Below are positions 7,880-16,030 of a stretch of 26,050 bases of DNA, in pieces. The notes beneath the pieces are model-generated. The model was not told where the DNA came from. It ran no database searches and saw nothing but the letters and a program-made list of their open reading frames with translations. Both the position numbers and the translations under genes were made by a program. The DNA lies in NCBI GenBank assembly GCA_900544435.1, contig UQVG01000003.1, positions 1-26,050 on the forward strand. The letters run 5' to 3'. How positions within the stretch are numbered: position 1 is the stretch's first letter; the number at the start of each line of letters is the position of its first letter. This DNA is from an uncultured Erysipelotrichaceae bacterium (lineage in GTDB: Bacteria > Bacillota_I > Bacilli_A > Erysipelotrichales > Coprobacillaceae).

Positions 7880-9007
7880 ATGGGAAAAGAAATTGTCGCT
7901 ATGATTTTAGCTGGAGGGCGTGGAACACGTTTAAAAGAACTTACAGCAAAAGTCGCAAAACCGGCAGTTCACTTTGGGGGGAAATATCGTATCATCGACT
8001 TTCCACTAAGTAACTGCGCAAATTCAGGTATTGATATCGTAGGTGTACTTACACAATATGAATCAGTTTTACTTGGAACTTATGTTGGAGCTGGAACTAA
8101 ATGGGGATTAGATGGAGCTAATTCTTTGGCTGCTATTTTACCAGCACGTGAAAGAGACGAAGTAGGAGCCACTTGGTATGCAGGTACTGCAGATGCCATT
8201 TATCAAAACTTAGATTTCTTAGATCGTTATGATCCAGAATATGTTTTGATTTTATCAGGAGATCATATTTATAAAATGGAATACGATCAAATGTTAAAAG
8301 CTCATAAACAACGTGGTGCAGATGCTACAATTGCAGTATTAAATGTATCACTTAAAGAAGCAAGTCGTTTTGGTATTATGAATGCTCATGAAGATGGAAC
8401 TATTTATGAATTCGAAGAAAAACCAGAACATCCAAAATCAACTCTTGCATCTATGGGTATTTATATCTTTACTTATAAACAATTACGTAAATATCTAGTG
8501 GCTGACGCAAAAGATAAAGATAGTAAACATGACTTTGGTATGAATATCATTCCAGCAATGTTAAATGATAATAAAAAGCTTTATGCTTGGGAATTTGATG
8601 GATATTGGAAAGACGTTGGTACTGTAGATAGTTTATGGGAAGCTAACATGGATTTACTTAAAGATAAAGATTTAGATTTATATAATATCAAAAAAGATTG
8701 GAAAATCTATACTGAAGACACTTTAGGAAAACCTCAAATTATCGGTGAAAAAGCAGAAGTTAAAAACTCTCTTGTTACTCAAGGATGTATGGTTAACGGA
8801 ACTGTTGAAGGATCTGTTTTATTCAATAATGTCAATGTTGGAGAAGGCGCAAAAGTTGTTGACTCTGTATTGATGCCTGGTGTTCTTGTAGAAGAAGGGG
8901 CAGAAATCTATAAAGCCATTATTGATGAAAATGTAGTTGTTAAAGCTGGAACTGTCATTAATTCAGAAGCTAAAGAAGTTGAATTAGTGAGCGATAATAG
9001 TAGATAA
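7880..9007 (+). CDS. glgC: Glucose-1-phosphate adenylyltransferase (catalytic subunit)
   Basis: 375 residues. It makes ADP-glucose from glucose-1-phosphate and ATP, the committed step of glycogen synthesis. The nucleotidyltransferase signature [16 protein letters not shown] is intact at the N-terminus, with [20 protein letters not shown], the metal/catalytic region [11 protein letters not shown], and [20 protein letters not shown]; the C-terminus is a left-handed beta-helix (repeats such as [17 protein letters not shown]). ATG 7880 follows AGGAGG at 7866-7871. First gene of glgC-glgD-glgA. A cre-like site sits just upstream. Confidence 0.96.
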   Translation: MGKEIVAMILAGGRGTRLKELTAKVAKPAVHFGGKYRIIDFPLSNCANSGIDIVGVLTQYESVLLGTYVGAGTKWGLDGANSLAAILPARERDEVGATWYAGTADAIYQNLDFLDRYDPEYVLILSGDHIYKMEYDQMLKAHKQRGADATIAVLNVSLKEASRFGIMNAHEDGTIYEFEEKPEHPKSTLASMGIYIFTYKQLRKYLVADAKDKDSKHDFGMNIIPAMLNDNKKLYAWEFDGYWKDVGTVDSLWEANMDLLKDKDLDLYNIKKDWKIYTEDTLGKPQIIGEKAEVKNSLVTQGCMVNGTVEGSVLFNNVNVGEGAKVVDSVLMPGVLVEEGAEIYKAIIDENVVVKAGTVINSEAKEVELVSDNSR

Positions 9008-9022
9008 GAGGGGGAAGTAAAG

Positions 9023-10135
9023 ATGGCAAAAGTTATTGGTTTAGTAAACTTACATTCAGATATAGAATTTACGGGATTAACAGAAAGAAGACCAGTGGCC
9101 TCTGTAAGCTTCCTTGGTCGTTATGGGATTATTGACTTTGTTTTATCAAATATGTCAAATTCTAAAATAGATGCAATTGGGGTTATGATTCAAAAGAAAC
9201 CACGTTCTTTATTTAAACATTTAGGAAATGGTAATTCTTGGAATTTTAACCAAAAAGCTGGTGGTGTTTCATTACTTTATAATGAAAAATACGCTAATGA
9301 TCCTAAATACAATCATGATATTAACAATTTAGTTGAAAATATTCATTTCTTAGAAACAAGTAATGCAGATTATGTTGTGATTGCACCTGCGCATATCGTT
9401 ACTACAATGGATTATAATGATGTGATTACAGCTCATGAAAAATCAGGAGCAACAATCACAATGACTTATCGTAAAGCAAAAGATGCAGATGTTGCTTGGG
9501 TTGGTTGTGATGTTTTAGAAATAGATAAAGATGGTTTATTAACTGGTAAAACAATTAATAAAGGTACAAGAAAAAGACAAAATATTTCATTAGAAACTTA
9601 TGTAATCAATAGAAAAGAATTATTAGAAATCATGAAAAAAGCACATAAGATTTCTGCTTTCTATGATTTAAAAGATATTCTAGGATATTTATGTGATGAA
9701 AAACAAATTCATACTTATGAATATAAAGGATATGCTAGATGCTTAGATTCTACAGAAGCATACTTCAAATATTCATTGGAAATGTTAGATATTGATATTT
9801 CATCACGTGTATTTAAATCAAATTGGCCAATTTATACAAATACAAACGACACACCTCCAACAAAATATTTAGCAAACGCTAATGTTAAAAAATCATTCGT
9901 AGCTAATGGTGCAGTAATTGATGGAACTGTTGAAAATAGTATTCTTGGACGTGAAGTTACAATTGGGAAAGGTGCAGTTATTAAAAACTGTGTTATCTTC
10001 TCTGGATCTAAGATTGCTCCTGGAGCAGTATTAGAAAATGTAATTATTGATAAACGTGCAAAAGTAGAAAAGAAATTAGAATTAAAAGGAACAGAAACAA
10101 GCCCACTTTATATTAAAGAAGGAGACCGTGTTTAA
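9023..10135 (+). CDS. glgD: GlgD, non-canonical ADP-glucose pyrophosphorylase subunit
   Basis: 370 residues, homologous along its length to GlgC (RYGIIDFVLSNMSNSKID, the CLDSTEAYFKYSLEML region, and a C-terminal beta-helix). The catalytic opening is replaced: where GlgC has GGRGTRL, GlgD has LVNLHSDIEFTGLTERRPVAS, and the SGDH motif of GlgC is APAH here. In Firmicutes GlgD partners GlgC and raises its activity rather than working alone; the lost signature here agrees with that. GAGGGGG before ATG 9023; 15 bases after glgC. Confidence 0.95.
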   Translation: MAKVIGLVNLHSDIEFTGLTERRPVASVSFLGRYGIIDFVLSNMSNSKIDAIGVMIQKKPRSLFKHLGNGNSWNFNQKAGGVSLLYNEKYANDPKYNHDINNLVENIHFLETSNADYVVIAPAHIVTTMDYNDVITAHEKSGATITMTYRKAKDADVAWVGCDVLEIDKDGLLTGKTINKGTRKRQNISLETYVINRKELLEIMKKAHKISAFYDLKDILGYLCDEKQIHTYEYKGYARCLDSTEAYFKYSLEMLDIDISSRVFKSNWPIYTNTNDTPPTKYLANANVKKSFVANGAVIDGTVENSILGREVTIGKGAVIKNCVIFSGSKIAPGAVLENVIIDKRAKVEKKLELKGTETSPLYIKEGDRV

Positions 10136-11562
10136 TGAGAGTTATGTATGTTGCCAGTGAAGCGACTCCTTTTATCAAATCGGGTGGTTTAGCTGACGTT
10201 ATTGGTTCATTACCAAAAGAAACAGCAAAAAAAGATGTTGAAAGTATTGTTGTTATTCCTAAATATAAAGATATGAAATTTGTAGATCAAATTGAATATG
10301 TAACAAATTTTGATATCTATATGGGATGGAGAAAACGCTATTGTGGTATATTTAAAGCTGAAGTAGATGGTGTAACTTTCTATTTCATTGATAATGAACA
10401 ATATTTTGGTAGACCAGGATTATATGGTTATGATGATGATTATGAAAGATTTGCATTCTTTGATTTTGCGGTTCTAGAATTAATTAGTCATTTAAATATT
10501 AAACCTGATGTTTTACAATTAAATGATTGGCAAACAGCAATGATTGCAATGCTTTATAAAGAAAGATATTGTTATTATGATTATTATCAAAATATTAAAA
10601 TTGTATTCACAATTCATAATATTTTGTTCCAAGGAAAAGCTGATCCAAAATTATTGGAAGAATACTTTGCGTTAGATAGTTATTTATATTATAACGGGAA
10701 CTGTCGTAATGATGGATGTTTAAATATGATGAAAGCAGCAATTTTCTACAGTGATGTTATTACGACAGTGTCTCCGACTTACGCTAAAGAAATTTTAACT
10801 GATCAATATGGTGAAGGATTACAATCTATTCTTGAAATGAGAAAACATGATTTATATGGTATTTTAAATGGTGTTGATTATGATGTTATTAATCCAAGTA
10901 AAGATCAAACAATCGTTAAAAAATATTCAGCTCGTTCAGTTAAAAATGGTAAGTTGGAAAATAAATTAGCATTACAAAGACAAGTTGGATTACCAGAAGA
11001 TCCAGAAGTTGCTTTAATCGGTATCGTAACAAGATTAACTGAACAAAAAGGATTAGATTTGATTATTAATCAATTTGAAGCAATGTGTCAAAGACGAGTT
11101 CAAATTGTTATCTTAGGTTCAGGAGATCGTATGTATGAAGATGCATTAAAAGGTGCAGCATGGGCTCATCAAGATAAAGTGTCATTCCAATGTAAATATG
11201 ACTTTGTATTATCAAATCGTATTTATGCAGGGTGTGATATGTTCTTAATGCCATCATTATTTGAACCTTGTGGTTTATCACAAATGATGTCATTGAAATA
11301 TGGAACAATTCCTATTGTTAGAGAAACAGGTGGTTTAGCTGATAGTGTGCAACCATATAATGAGTTTGAACAAACAGGAACAGGATTTAGTTTCTATAAC
11401 TATAATGCACATGAAATGATGGATACTATTGATTATGCATTACACACTTTCTATGATTATCCAGATGCATGGGATGCAATGGTGCAACGTGCAATGGCTG
11501 AAAAATTAGATTGGGATGCTAGTGCAGAACAATATATTCGTTTATTTGCATCATTACTTTAA
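10135..11562 (+). CDS. glgA: Glycogen synthase (GT5)
   Basis: 475 residues. It extends alpha-1,4-glucan from ADP-glucose. The N-terminal KSGGLADV motif (Lys15) binds ADP-glucose; the second Rossmann domain carries VTRLTEQKGLDLI and the retaining-GT motif SLFEPCGLSQMMSLKYGTIPIVRETGGLADSV. The start ATG shares its A with the glgD stop (TTTAATG), so translation is coupled. No branching enzyme (glgB) or phosphorylase follows; the operon ends at a strong terminator, so those activities must be encoded elsewhere if present. Confidence 0.97.
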   Translation: MRVMYVASEATPFIKSGGLADVIGSLPKETAKKDVESIVVIPKYKDMKFVDQIEYVTNFDIYMGWRKRYCGIFKAEVDGVTFYFIDNEQYFGRPGLYGYDDDYERFAFFDFAVLELISHLNIKPDVLQLNDWQTAMIAMLYKERYCYYDYYQNIKIVFTIHNILFQGKADPKLLEEYFALDSYLYYNGNCRNDGCLNMMKAAIFYSDVITTVSPTYAKEILTDQYGEGLQSILEMRKHDLYGILNGVDYDVINPSKDQTIVKKYSARSVKNGKLENKLALQRQVGLPEDPEVALIGIVTRLTEQKGLDLIINQFEAMCQRRVQIVILGSGDRMYEDALKGAAWAHQDKVSFQCKYDFVLSNRIYAGCDMFLMPSLFEPCGLSQMMSLKYGTIPIVRETGGLADSVQPYNEFEQTGTGFSFYNYNAHEMMDTIDYALHTFYDYPDAWDAMVQRAMAEKLDWDASAEQYIRLFASLL

Positions 11563-11581
11563 AATTGAATAAGTTTATTTT

Positions 11582-11613
11582 AAGGAATCTTAGATAAATA
11601 AGATTCCTTTTTA
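11582..11613 (+). terminator. Intrinsic terminator of the glycogen operon
   Basis: An 11-bp perfect stem, AAGGAATCTTA (11582-11592) with TAAGATTCCTT (11599-11609), 6-base loop, followed by a run of T. Confidence 0.92.
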
Positions 11614-11669
11614 AATAATCTAAATTGTTGTAAGAATATTTTTAAGAACAATATGGACTTTTACGAAGG

Positions 11670-11698
11670 TTGTCAAAGTTGTTAAAGTCGTGTAAAAT
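11670..11698 (+). promoter_or_regulatory. Sigma-A-type promoter of the lipoprotein gene
   Basis: TTGTCA (11670-11675) and TAAAAT (11693-11698) with 17-base spacing. The -35 lies in a tandem repeat, TTGTCAAAG then TTGTTAAAG (11670-11687), which could be a direct-repeat regulator site. Confidence 0.7.
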
Positions 11699-11717
11699 AA
11701 TAAAAAGAGGTGATGAT

Positions 11718-12239
11718 ATGAAGAGCATAATAAAATTAATGGTTGTTATTACTTGCATTGTATCATTGGTTGCTTGTGGAAAAAAAGATGCAACTGTTTC
11801 AGCAAATAAAGATGGTGTTTTATATGAAGCTGGTGTTGGTGTTTCTTTTTATTATCCTTCTGATTTTGAATTGAATGAAAGTAGCCAAAATGATGGAACT
11901 ACACGTTTTACAAAAGAAAATCAAATATTATTTTATAAAGTAGAAGAAAATGAATATGATAATGATACAGATCAGCTTTCAGAACTTTATAAGGGTGAAT
12001 TAGAAGCTTCTGGAGTTACATCGTTAAGAGTAAAAAGACCTGCTTTAGAAAGTGGACTTAAATGTTATGAGTATAAAGGTAGTTATGTAAAAACAGGATT
12101 AAAATTTATTCATTTAGTTTATTTTGATGATAGAAATACGTATGTTTATGGTTATGAGGCCAATCGTAAAGATTTTAAGAAAAATTCAAAGAAAATGATT
12201 GTTTATTTAGAATCATTTACAAAGTCTTCTGGATTGTAA
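11718..12239 (+). CDS. Putative lipoprotein of unknown function
   Basis: 173 residues. A lipoprotein signal peptide is clear: MKSIIKLMVVITCIVSLVAC, with lipobox LVAC and the lipidated Cys at residue 20, then GKKDATVSANKDG. The mature part opens with GVGVSFYYPSDFELNES, an arrangement seen in many short surface proteins with a PsbP/Mog1-like fold, but I do not recognise a specific family. The frame extends upstream to 11670, but that would put the start inside the promoter; ATG 11718 follows GAGGTGAT and gives a proper signal peptide. Monocistronic, with its own promoter, and not functionally related to glycogen or tRNA genes around it. Confidence 0.8.
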   Translation: MKSIIKLMVVITCIVSLVACGKKDATVSANKDGVLYEAGVGVSFYYPSDFELNESSQNDGTTRFTKENQILFYKVEENEYDNDTDQLSELYKGELEASGVTSLRVKRPALESGLKCYEYKGSYVKTGLKFIHLVYFDDRNTYVYGYEANRKDFKKNSKKMIVYLESFTKSSGL

Positions 12240-12261
12240 AATAATTATTTTGTGATAGAAT
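12234..12261 (+). promoter_or_regulatory. Promoter of the cysS T-box transcript
   Basis: TTGTAA (12234-12239), 16-base gap, TAGAAT (12256-12261) preceded by TGA (extended -10). The -35 overlaps the lipoprotein stop codon. Transcription would begin near 12268, just before stem I of the T-box. Confidence 0.72.
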
Positions 12262-12281
12262 AAAGTCAATAAAAAAATTAT

Positions 12282-12471
12282 AAATAAGAGAAGTATGTTG
12301 TTGATATTTTATAGAGAGGACATGATGGTGGAAATTGTCTAAATGATTCAATAGAAATGCACTTATTTGAGTCTTTTGAAAAGAAAGAACGTTGATTGCG
12401 TTAAGATCATGATAAGCATCGTCTATCTGGTGGAAGAGCACGCAAGTGTCTAGATAGTGAATGCTTTTTTT
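12282..12471 (+). promoter_or_regulatory. T-box riboswitch sensing uncharged tRNA-Cys, upstream of cysS
   Basis: Stem I closes by AAATAAG (12282-12288) with CTTATTT (12362-12368). The 3' side of the specifier loop reads GAAATGCA, giving specifier codon TGC (12358-12360), a cysteine codon, which fits the downstream cysS. The stem I distal loop motif GGTGGAA is at 12327-12333. The T-box proper is a variant, TCTGGTGGAAGAGCACGC (12427-12444). The terminator hairpin pairs AAGCAT with ATGCTT and CTATCT with AGATAG (12414-12466) and ends in a T run. Uncharged tRNA-Cys should favour the antiterminator and switch cysS on. Confidence 0.88.
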
Positions 12472-12488
12472 ATTGGAGGAGGAACGTT

Positions 12489-13826
12489 ATGAAATTATTT
12501 AATACACTTACAAATAAAAAAGAAGAATTTAAACCTTTAAAAGAAGGTGAAGTAAGTATTTATGTATGTGGTCCTACTGTTTATAACTATGTGCATATTG
12601 GAAATACAAGACCAATGATTGTTTTTGATGTTTTAAGAAGAACTTTTGAATATTTAGGAAATAAAGTAACTTTTGTTTCAAACTTCACAGATGTAGATGA
12701 TAAAATCATTAAAGCTGCTAAACAAGAAGGAATTACAGAAAAGGAACTTACTGATAAATATATTAAAGCATATGAAGATGTAAGAAGAGGATTAAATTTA
12801 GAGTTTCCTACTTATGCACCTAGAGTTACTGAAACAATGGATCAAATCATTGCATTTATTCAAAAATTAGTAGATAAGGGTTATGCATACGTTGTTGATG
12901 GAGATGTTTATTTTAGAGTTTCTAAAGTTAAAGAGTATGGTGAATTATCTGGAATTAAGATTGAAGATCTTGTTGCTGGAGCAAGTGAACGTGTAGAGGA
13001 TAAAGGCGTTAAGGAAGAAACAACTGATTTTGCTTTATGGAAGAAAACAGATGAAGGTATTCAATTTGATAGTCCATGGTCAAAAGGAAGACCAGGATGG
13101 CATACAGAATGTGTTGTTATGATCAATGATATTTTTGAAAATGGACGTATTGATATTCATGGTGGAGGTCAAGATTTAAAATTCCCACATCATGAAAATG
13201 AAATTGCTCAATCAAGAGCTTTAAATGGACATCCTATTGCAGATACATGGATGCATAATCAAATGATTAATATTAATAATGAAAAGATGTCTAAATCTTT
13301 GGGTAATGTTGTTTGGGCTAAAGATTTGATTGTAGAACTTGGATGTAATGTTTATAAATGGTTTATGTTATCAAGTCATTATAGAAATCCTTTAAATATG
13401 ACAAATGAAATTATTGAAGGTGTAAAAAAAGAAGTTGCGAAAGTAGAAAATGTTTTAAAACAAACTTCTCTTTATGTACAAGTTAATCATCTTCATGGAG
13501 ATGAATTCAATAAAGATACTGTTGATCATATGGTAGAAGCTTTGGCTGATGATTTAAATACTTCTTTAGCTTTAACTGAAATATTAAATCAAGTCAAAGT
13601 ATTAAATCAAGCAATGCGTGTTAAAGAAAAAGATAATGCTTTAATTTTAAAAGAATATAATACTTTACTTAAGATGACAGATGTCATTGGATTTGTTTTT
13701 AAACCAAAACAATTAGATGAAGATGAATTAGAATTATATTCAAAATGGTTAGATGCTAAAGCAGTTAAAGATTTTGAACAAGCAGATAAATATCGTGCTG
13801 AATTAATTCAAAAGGGGATTATTTAA
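12489..13826 (+). CDS. cysS: Cysteinyl-tRNA synthetase
   Basis: 445 residues. It charges tRNA-Cys. Class I motifs are YVCGPTVYNYVHIGNTRP (zinc ligand Cys27; HIGN at 36-39) and KMSKS at 266-270; other zinc-site elements are GWHTECVVM and HGGGQDLKFPHHENEIAQS. A DALR-type helical domain follows. ATG 12489 has GGAGGA at 12475-12480. Expression is controlled by the T-box leader. The stop overlaps the mrnC start (TAATG). Confidence 0.98.
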   Translation: MKLFNTLTNKKEEFKPLKEGEVSIYVCGPTVYNYVHIGNTRPMIVFDVLRRTFEYLGNKVTFVSNFTDVDDKIIKAAKQEGITEKELTDKYIKAYEDVRRGLNLEFPTYAPRVTETMDQIIAFIQKLVDKGYAYVVDGDVYFRVSKVKEYGELSGIKIEDLVAGASERVEDKGVKEETTDFALWKKTDEGIQFDSPWSKGRPGWHTECVVMINDIFENGRIDIHGGGQDLKFPHHENEIAQSRALNGHPIADTWMHNQMININNEKMSKSLGNVVWAKDLIVELGCNVYKWFMLSSHYRNPLNMTNEIIEGVKKEVAKVENVLKQTSLYVQVNHLHGDEFNKDTVDHMVEALADDLNTSLALTEILNQVKVLNQAMRVKEKDNALILKEYNTLLKMTDVIGFVFKPKQLDEDELELYSKWLDAKAVKDFEQADKYRAELIQKGII

Positions 13827-14218
13827 TGAATCCAGACTTTATTAATCCTTTAGTTCTTGCATATTTAGGAGATAGTGTTTTAGAACTTTTGGTAAGAGAT
13901 TATTTAGTAAAAGAAAGTGAATTAAAAAAAGTAAATGAGTTGTGTCAAGAAGCAACTCATTTTGTAAGTAGTTTATCTCATGAAAAATTTATTTTACATT
14001 TATTAGAAATAAATTTTTTAACTGAAGAAGAAGTAGGTATTTTTAAAAGAGGAAGAAATACAAAAACTTCTAAAAGAGATACAAAGGAACATCGTTATTC
14101 AACTGGTTTTGAATGTTTAATTGGACATTTGTATTTAAATGAATGTAAAGATAGGATCAATGAAATATTTGATGAGTTTAAAAGATATGTAGATGAGACA
14201 AATTTGAAACAAATTTGA
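13826..14218 (+). CDS. mrnC: Mini-ribonuclease 3
   Basis: 130 residues: an RNase III catalytic domain without the double-stranded RNA-binding domain. LAYLGDSVLELLVRDYL holds the catalytic acidic residues (Asp16 region), and FKRGRNTK and HRYSTGFECLIGHLYL are family hallmarks. It matures 23S rRNA ends in Firmicutes. Operon position between cysS and rlmB is the same as in Bacillus. One-base start/stop overlap with cysS. Confidence 0.95.
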   Translation: MNPDFINPLVLAYLGDSVLELLVRDYLVKESELKKVNELCQEATHFVSSLSHEKFILHLLEINFLTEEEVGIFKRGRNTKTSKRDTKEHRYSTGFECLIGHLYLNECKDRINEIFDEFKRYVDETNLKQI

Positions 14219-14238
14219 GACAAAAAGTGGAGAAAAAT

Positions 14239-14961
14239 ATGAAACAATATATATATGGAAAAAACCCTATCATGGAAGCTTTGAAGGGGGCAAGTGTTTA
14301 TAAGATTTATATGTTAAATGGACATAAGGATCCTAAGATTTTTGATATTTGTAAAAGAAATCAAATTCCATTAGAATTTGTTGACAAAAAAGAATTTGAT
14401 AAGAAAGTTGGAAAGGTTGTTCATCAAGGTGTAATGGCTTATATTGAAAATTATCGTTATTATACAATTGATGAGATTTTAAAAGATATTCCTGAAAATA
14501 AACAACCTTTATTACTTATGTTGGATGGATTAGAAGATCCTCATAATTTAGGAGCTATTTTAAGAACATGTGATGCTGTTGGTGTTGATGGCGTTATTAT
14601 TGGAAAAAATAGAAGTGTTGGTTTGAATGGAACTGTTGCTAAGGTTTCAACAGGAGCTATTCATCATGTAAAAGTAGCTCAAGTAACAAATTTAACAAGA
14701 ACATTAGAAGATTTAAAAAAGAAGGCATTTTGGGTTGTTGGTTGTGAATTAGAAAACAGTCAAGATTATAGAAGTGTTGATTACAATATGCCAACAGTTT
14801 TGGTTATTGGTTCAGAAGGTTTTGGAATGTCAAGATTGGTAAAGAAAAGTTGTGATATTAATGTTGTTTTACCGATGGTTGGACATGTCAACTCATTAAA
14901 TGCATCAGTAGCAGCATCTGTTCTTTTATATCAAGTCTATAACTCACGTCATCCTTTATAG
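14239..14961 (+). CDS. rlmB: 23S rRNA (guanosine-2'-O-)-methyltransferase, TrmH/SpoU family
   Basis: 240 residues. N-terminal substrate-binding domain (YIYGKNPIMEALKG) followed by a knotted SPOUT domain with the three usual motifs: LDGLEDPHNLGAILRTCDAVG, VIGSEGFGMSRLV and LNASVAASVLLYQ. The frame reaches TTG 14215, but ATG 14239 with GGAG at 14229-14232 gives the conserved N-terminus. It methylates a 2'-OH in 23S rRNA; RlmB specificity (G2251-type) is inferred from operon position and could instead be a related SpoU target. Confidence 0.9.
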   Translation: MKQYIYGKNPIMEALKGASVYKIYMLNGHKDPKIFDICKRNQIPLEFVDKKEFDKKVGKVVHQGVMAYIENYRYYTIDEILKDIPENKQPLLLMLDGLEDPHNLGAILRTCDAVGVDGVIIGKNRSVGLNGTVAKVSTGAIHHVKVAQVTNLTRTLEDLKKKAFWVVGCELENSQDYRSVDYNMPTVLVIGSEGFGMSRLVKKSCDINVVLPMVGHVNSLNASVAASVLLYQVYNSRHPL

Positions 14962-14980
14962 CAGAAAGGAGAGACAAACT

Positions 14981-15568
14981 ATGATAGCGTATAATGAACA
15001 AGAATTATTGTATTTATATCATTTAGGGTCTTCGATAGCGTATGAATTGTTGTTAGATGAGTATAAAAATAAAATTAGAATTTTTGTGAAACGTTATTGT
15101 AGAGAAACATCATTAACTTCTGTAGAGGATTATAGTCAAGAAGCAATGCTCGTTCTTATGAGTATTATAGATCGATATCGCTATGATAAAAATGCTTCTA
15201 TACATACTTATTTTTCATATGCCATTAATGATGTATTGAGATTACAAAAAAGAATGATTAAAAGAGGAAATAAAGTCTCTTTTGTTTCCTTAGATCAAGA
15301 AATTTATGGTAGTAAATCTCGAATAGAAAATGTAATTGCTGATCGAAAAGTAGCTAATCATCCTGAACAGCAATTACGCTTAAATGAAAATAAGTATTAT
15401 TATTTGGATAAAATAGAAAAATCAAGTTCTTTACTTGAAAGAAGAATATTTGAATATTTATTAAAAGGATATAAAAGTAAGGAAATAGCAAATTTATTAA
15501 AAATCGATATTCGTTGTGTTTATAATGCAAAATATCGCTTACAAAAAAAGATGGACAAATCTAAATAA
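14981..15568 (+). CDS. Sigma-70 family factor at the sigH locus (SigH-like)
   Basis: 195 residues. Region 2 is recognisable (VEDYSQEAMLVLMSIIDRYRYDKNASIHTYFSYAINDVLRLQKRM) and region 4 is a helix-turn-helix (LLERRIFEYLLKGYKSKEIANLLKIDIRCVYNAKYRLQKKM). There is no region 1 or 3.2 extension. Position between rlmB and rpmG-secE-nusG is where Firmicutes keep sigH, which controls early sporulation and competence genes. The sequence is divergent, so the symbol is left out; it may have changed promoter choice. AAAGGAG precedes the ATG. The yacP gene normally found before sigH is missing (only 19 bases lie between). Confidence 0.85.
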   Translation: MIAYNEQELLYLYHLGSSIAYELLLDEYKNKIRIFVKRYCRETSLTSVEDYSQEAMLVLMSIIDRYRYDKNASIHTYFSYAINDVLRLQKRMIKRGNKVSFVSLDQEIYGSKSRIENVIADRKVANHPEQQLRLNENKYYYLDKIEKSSSLLERRIFEYLLKGYKSKEIANLLKIDIRCVYNAKYRLQKKMDKSK

Positions 15569-15570
15569 GA

Positions 15571-15599
15571 TTGACTATAGCTAGCTTTTATGCTAAATT
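15571..15599 (+). promoter_or_regulatory. Extended -10 promoter of rpmG-secE-nusG
   Basis: TTGACT (15571-15576), 17-base gap, TAAATT (15594-15599) with TGC immediately before it (extended -10). It lies just after the sigma factor stop. The same DNA can form a small hairpin (CTATA/TATAG with AGC/GCT) with no U-tract, so it is not a terminator. Confidence 0.75.
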
Positions 15600-15626
15600 A
15601 TAGTGGCATAGAAATGAGTTGATAAG

Positions 15627-15776
15627 ATGAAAGAAAAAATCATTTTAGTGTGTAGTGAGTGTTTATCTAGAAACTACACAATGACTAAAAATAAAAGATT
15701 AAATGTAAAAAGATTAGAATTAAACAAGTATTGTAAGCGTTGTGGAAAACATACATTACATAAAGAAACAAAATAA
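15627..15776 (+). CDS. rpmG: 50S ribosomal protein L33, zinc-binding form
   Basis: 49 residues: [20 protein letters not shown] then a basic stretch and [14 protein letters not shown] at the end. Both CxxC pairs (CSEC, CKRC) are present, so this is the zinc-ribbon (C+) form. Located directly before secE and nusG, as in most Firmicutes. The upstream Shine-Dalgarno is weak (GAGTTGATAAG). Confidence 0.95.
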   Translation: MKEKIILVCSECLSRNYTMTKNKRLNVKRLELNKYCKRCGKHTLHKETK

Positions 15777-15788
15777 GGAGGCCATGTC

Positions 15789-16028
15789 GTGTTTGGTAAA
15801 AAGGCGGAAACAGAAGTCGTTGAAGAAGTGGAACATGAATTAAAGTTTAGAGAATGGTTTAATTTAAAAGGAATTAGAGCCGAAATTAAAAATGTTCATT
15901 GGTTAACAAAAAAAGAATTATTTAATAATTCAGTAACAGTATTAGTATTTACATTTGTAATGGGGTTATTCTTCTTTGGTGGAGATGCCGTTATTGCATT
16001 TATATTGAAAGCATTGGGGATGGATTAA
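15789..16028 (+). CDS. secE: SecE, preprotein translocase subunit
   Basis: 79 residues. The C-terminal SecE signature is present: an amphipathic segment (FNLKGIRAEIKNVHWLTKKELFNNS) followed by one membrane helix (about residues 48-74). It clamps SecY in the membrane. The start is GTG 15789, seven bases after an ideal AAGGAGG (15775-15781). An ATG at 15784 is out of frame and too close to the Shine-Dalgarno; it would encode only 19 residues. Confidence 0.95.
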   Translation: MFGKKAETEVVEEVEHELKFREWFNLKGIRAEIKNVHWLTKKELFNNSVTVLVFTFVMGLFFFGGDAVIAFILKALGMD

Positions 16029-16030
16029 TT

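Noticed and set aside
10210..10401. Minus-strand frame inside glgA
   Set aside because: Antisense shadow of a conserved gene, with low-complexity translation and no start signals. The same holds for minus-strand frames at 11108, 22295, 23667 and 24306.
12217..12441. Minus-strand 74-residue frame before cysS
   Set aside because: It is antisense to the T-box leader, whose structure explains the sequence fully.
15571..15606. Hairpin between the sigma factor and rpmG as a terminator
   Set aside because: Imperfect stem and no T run; the sequence is better explained as an extended -10 promoter.
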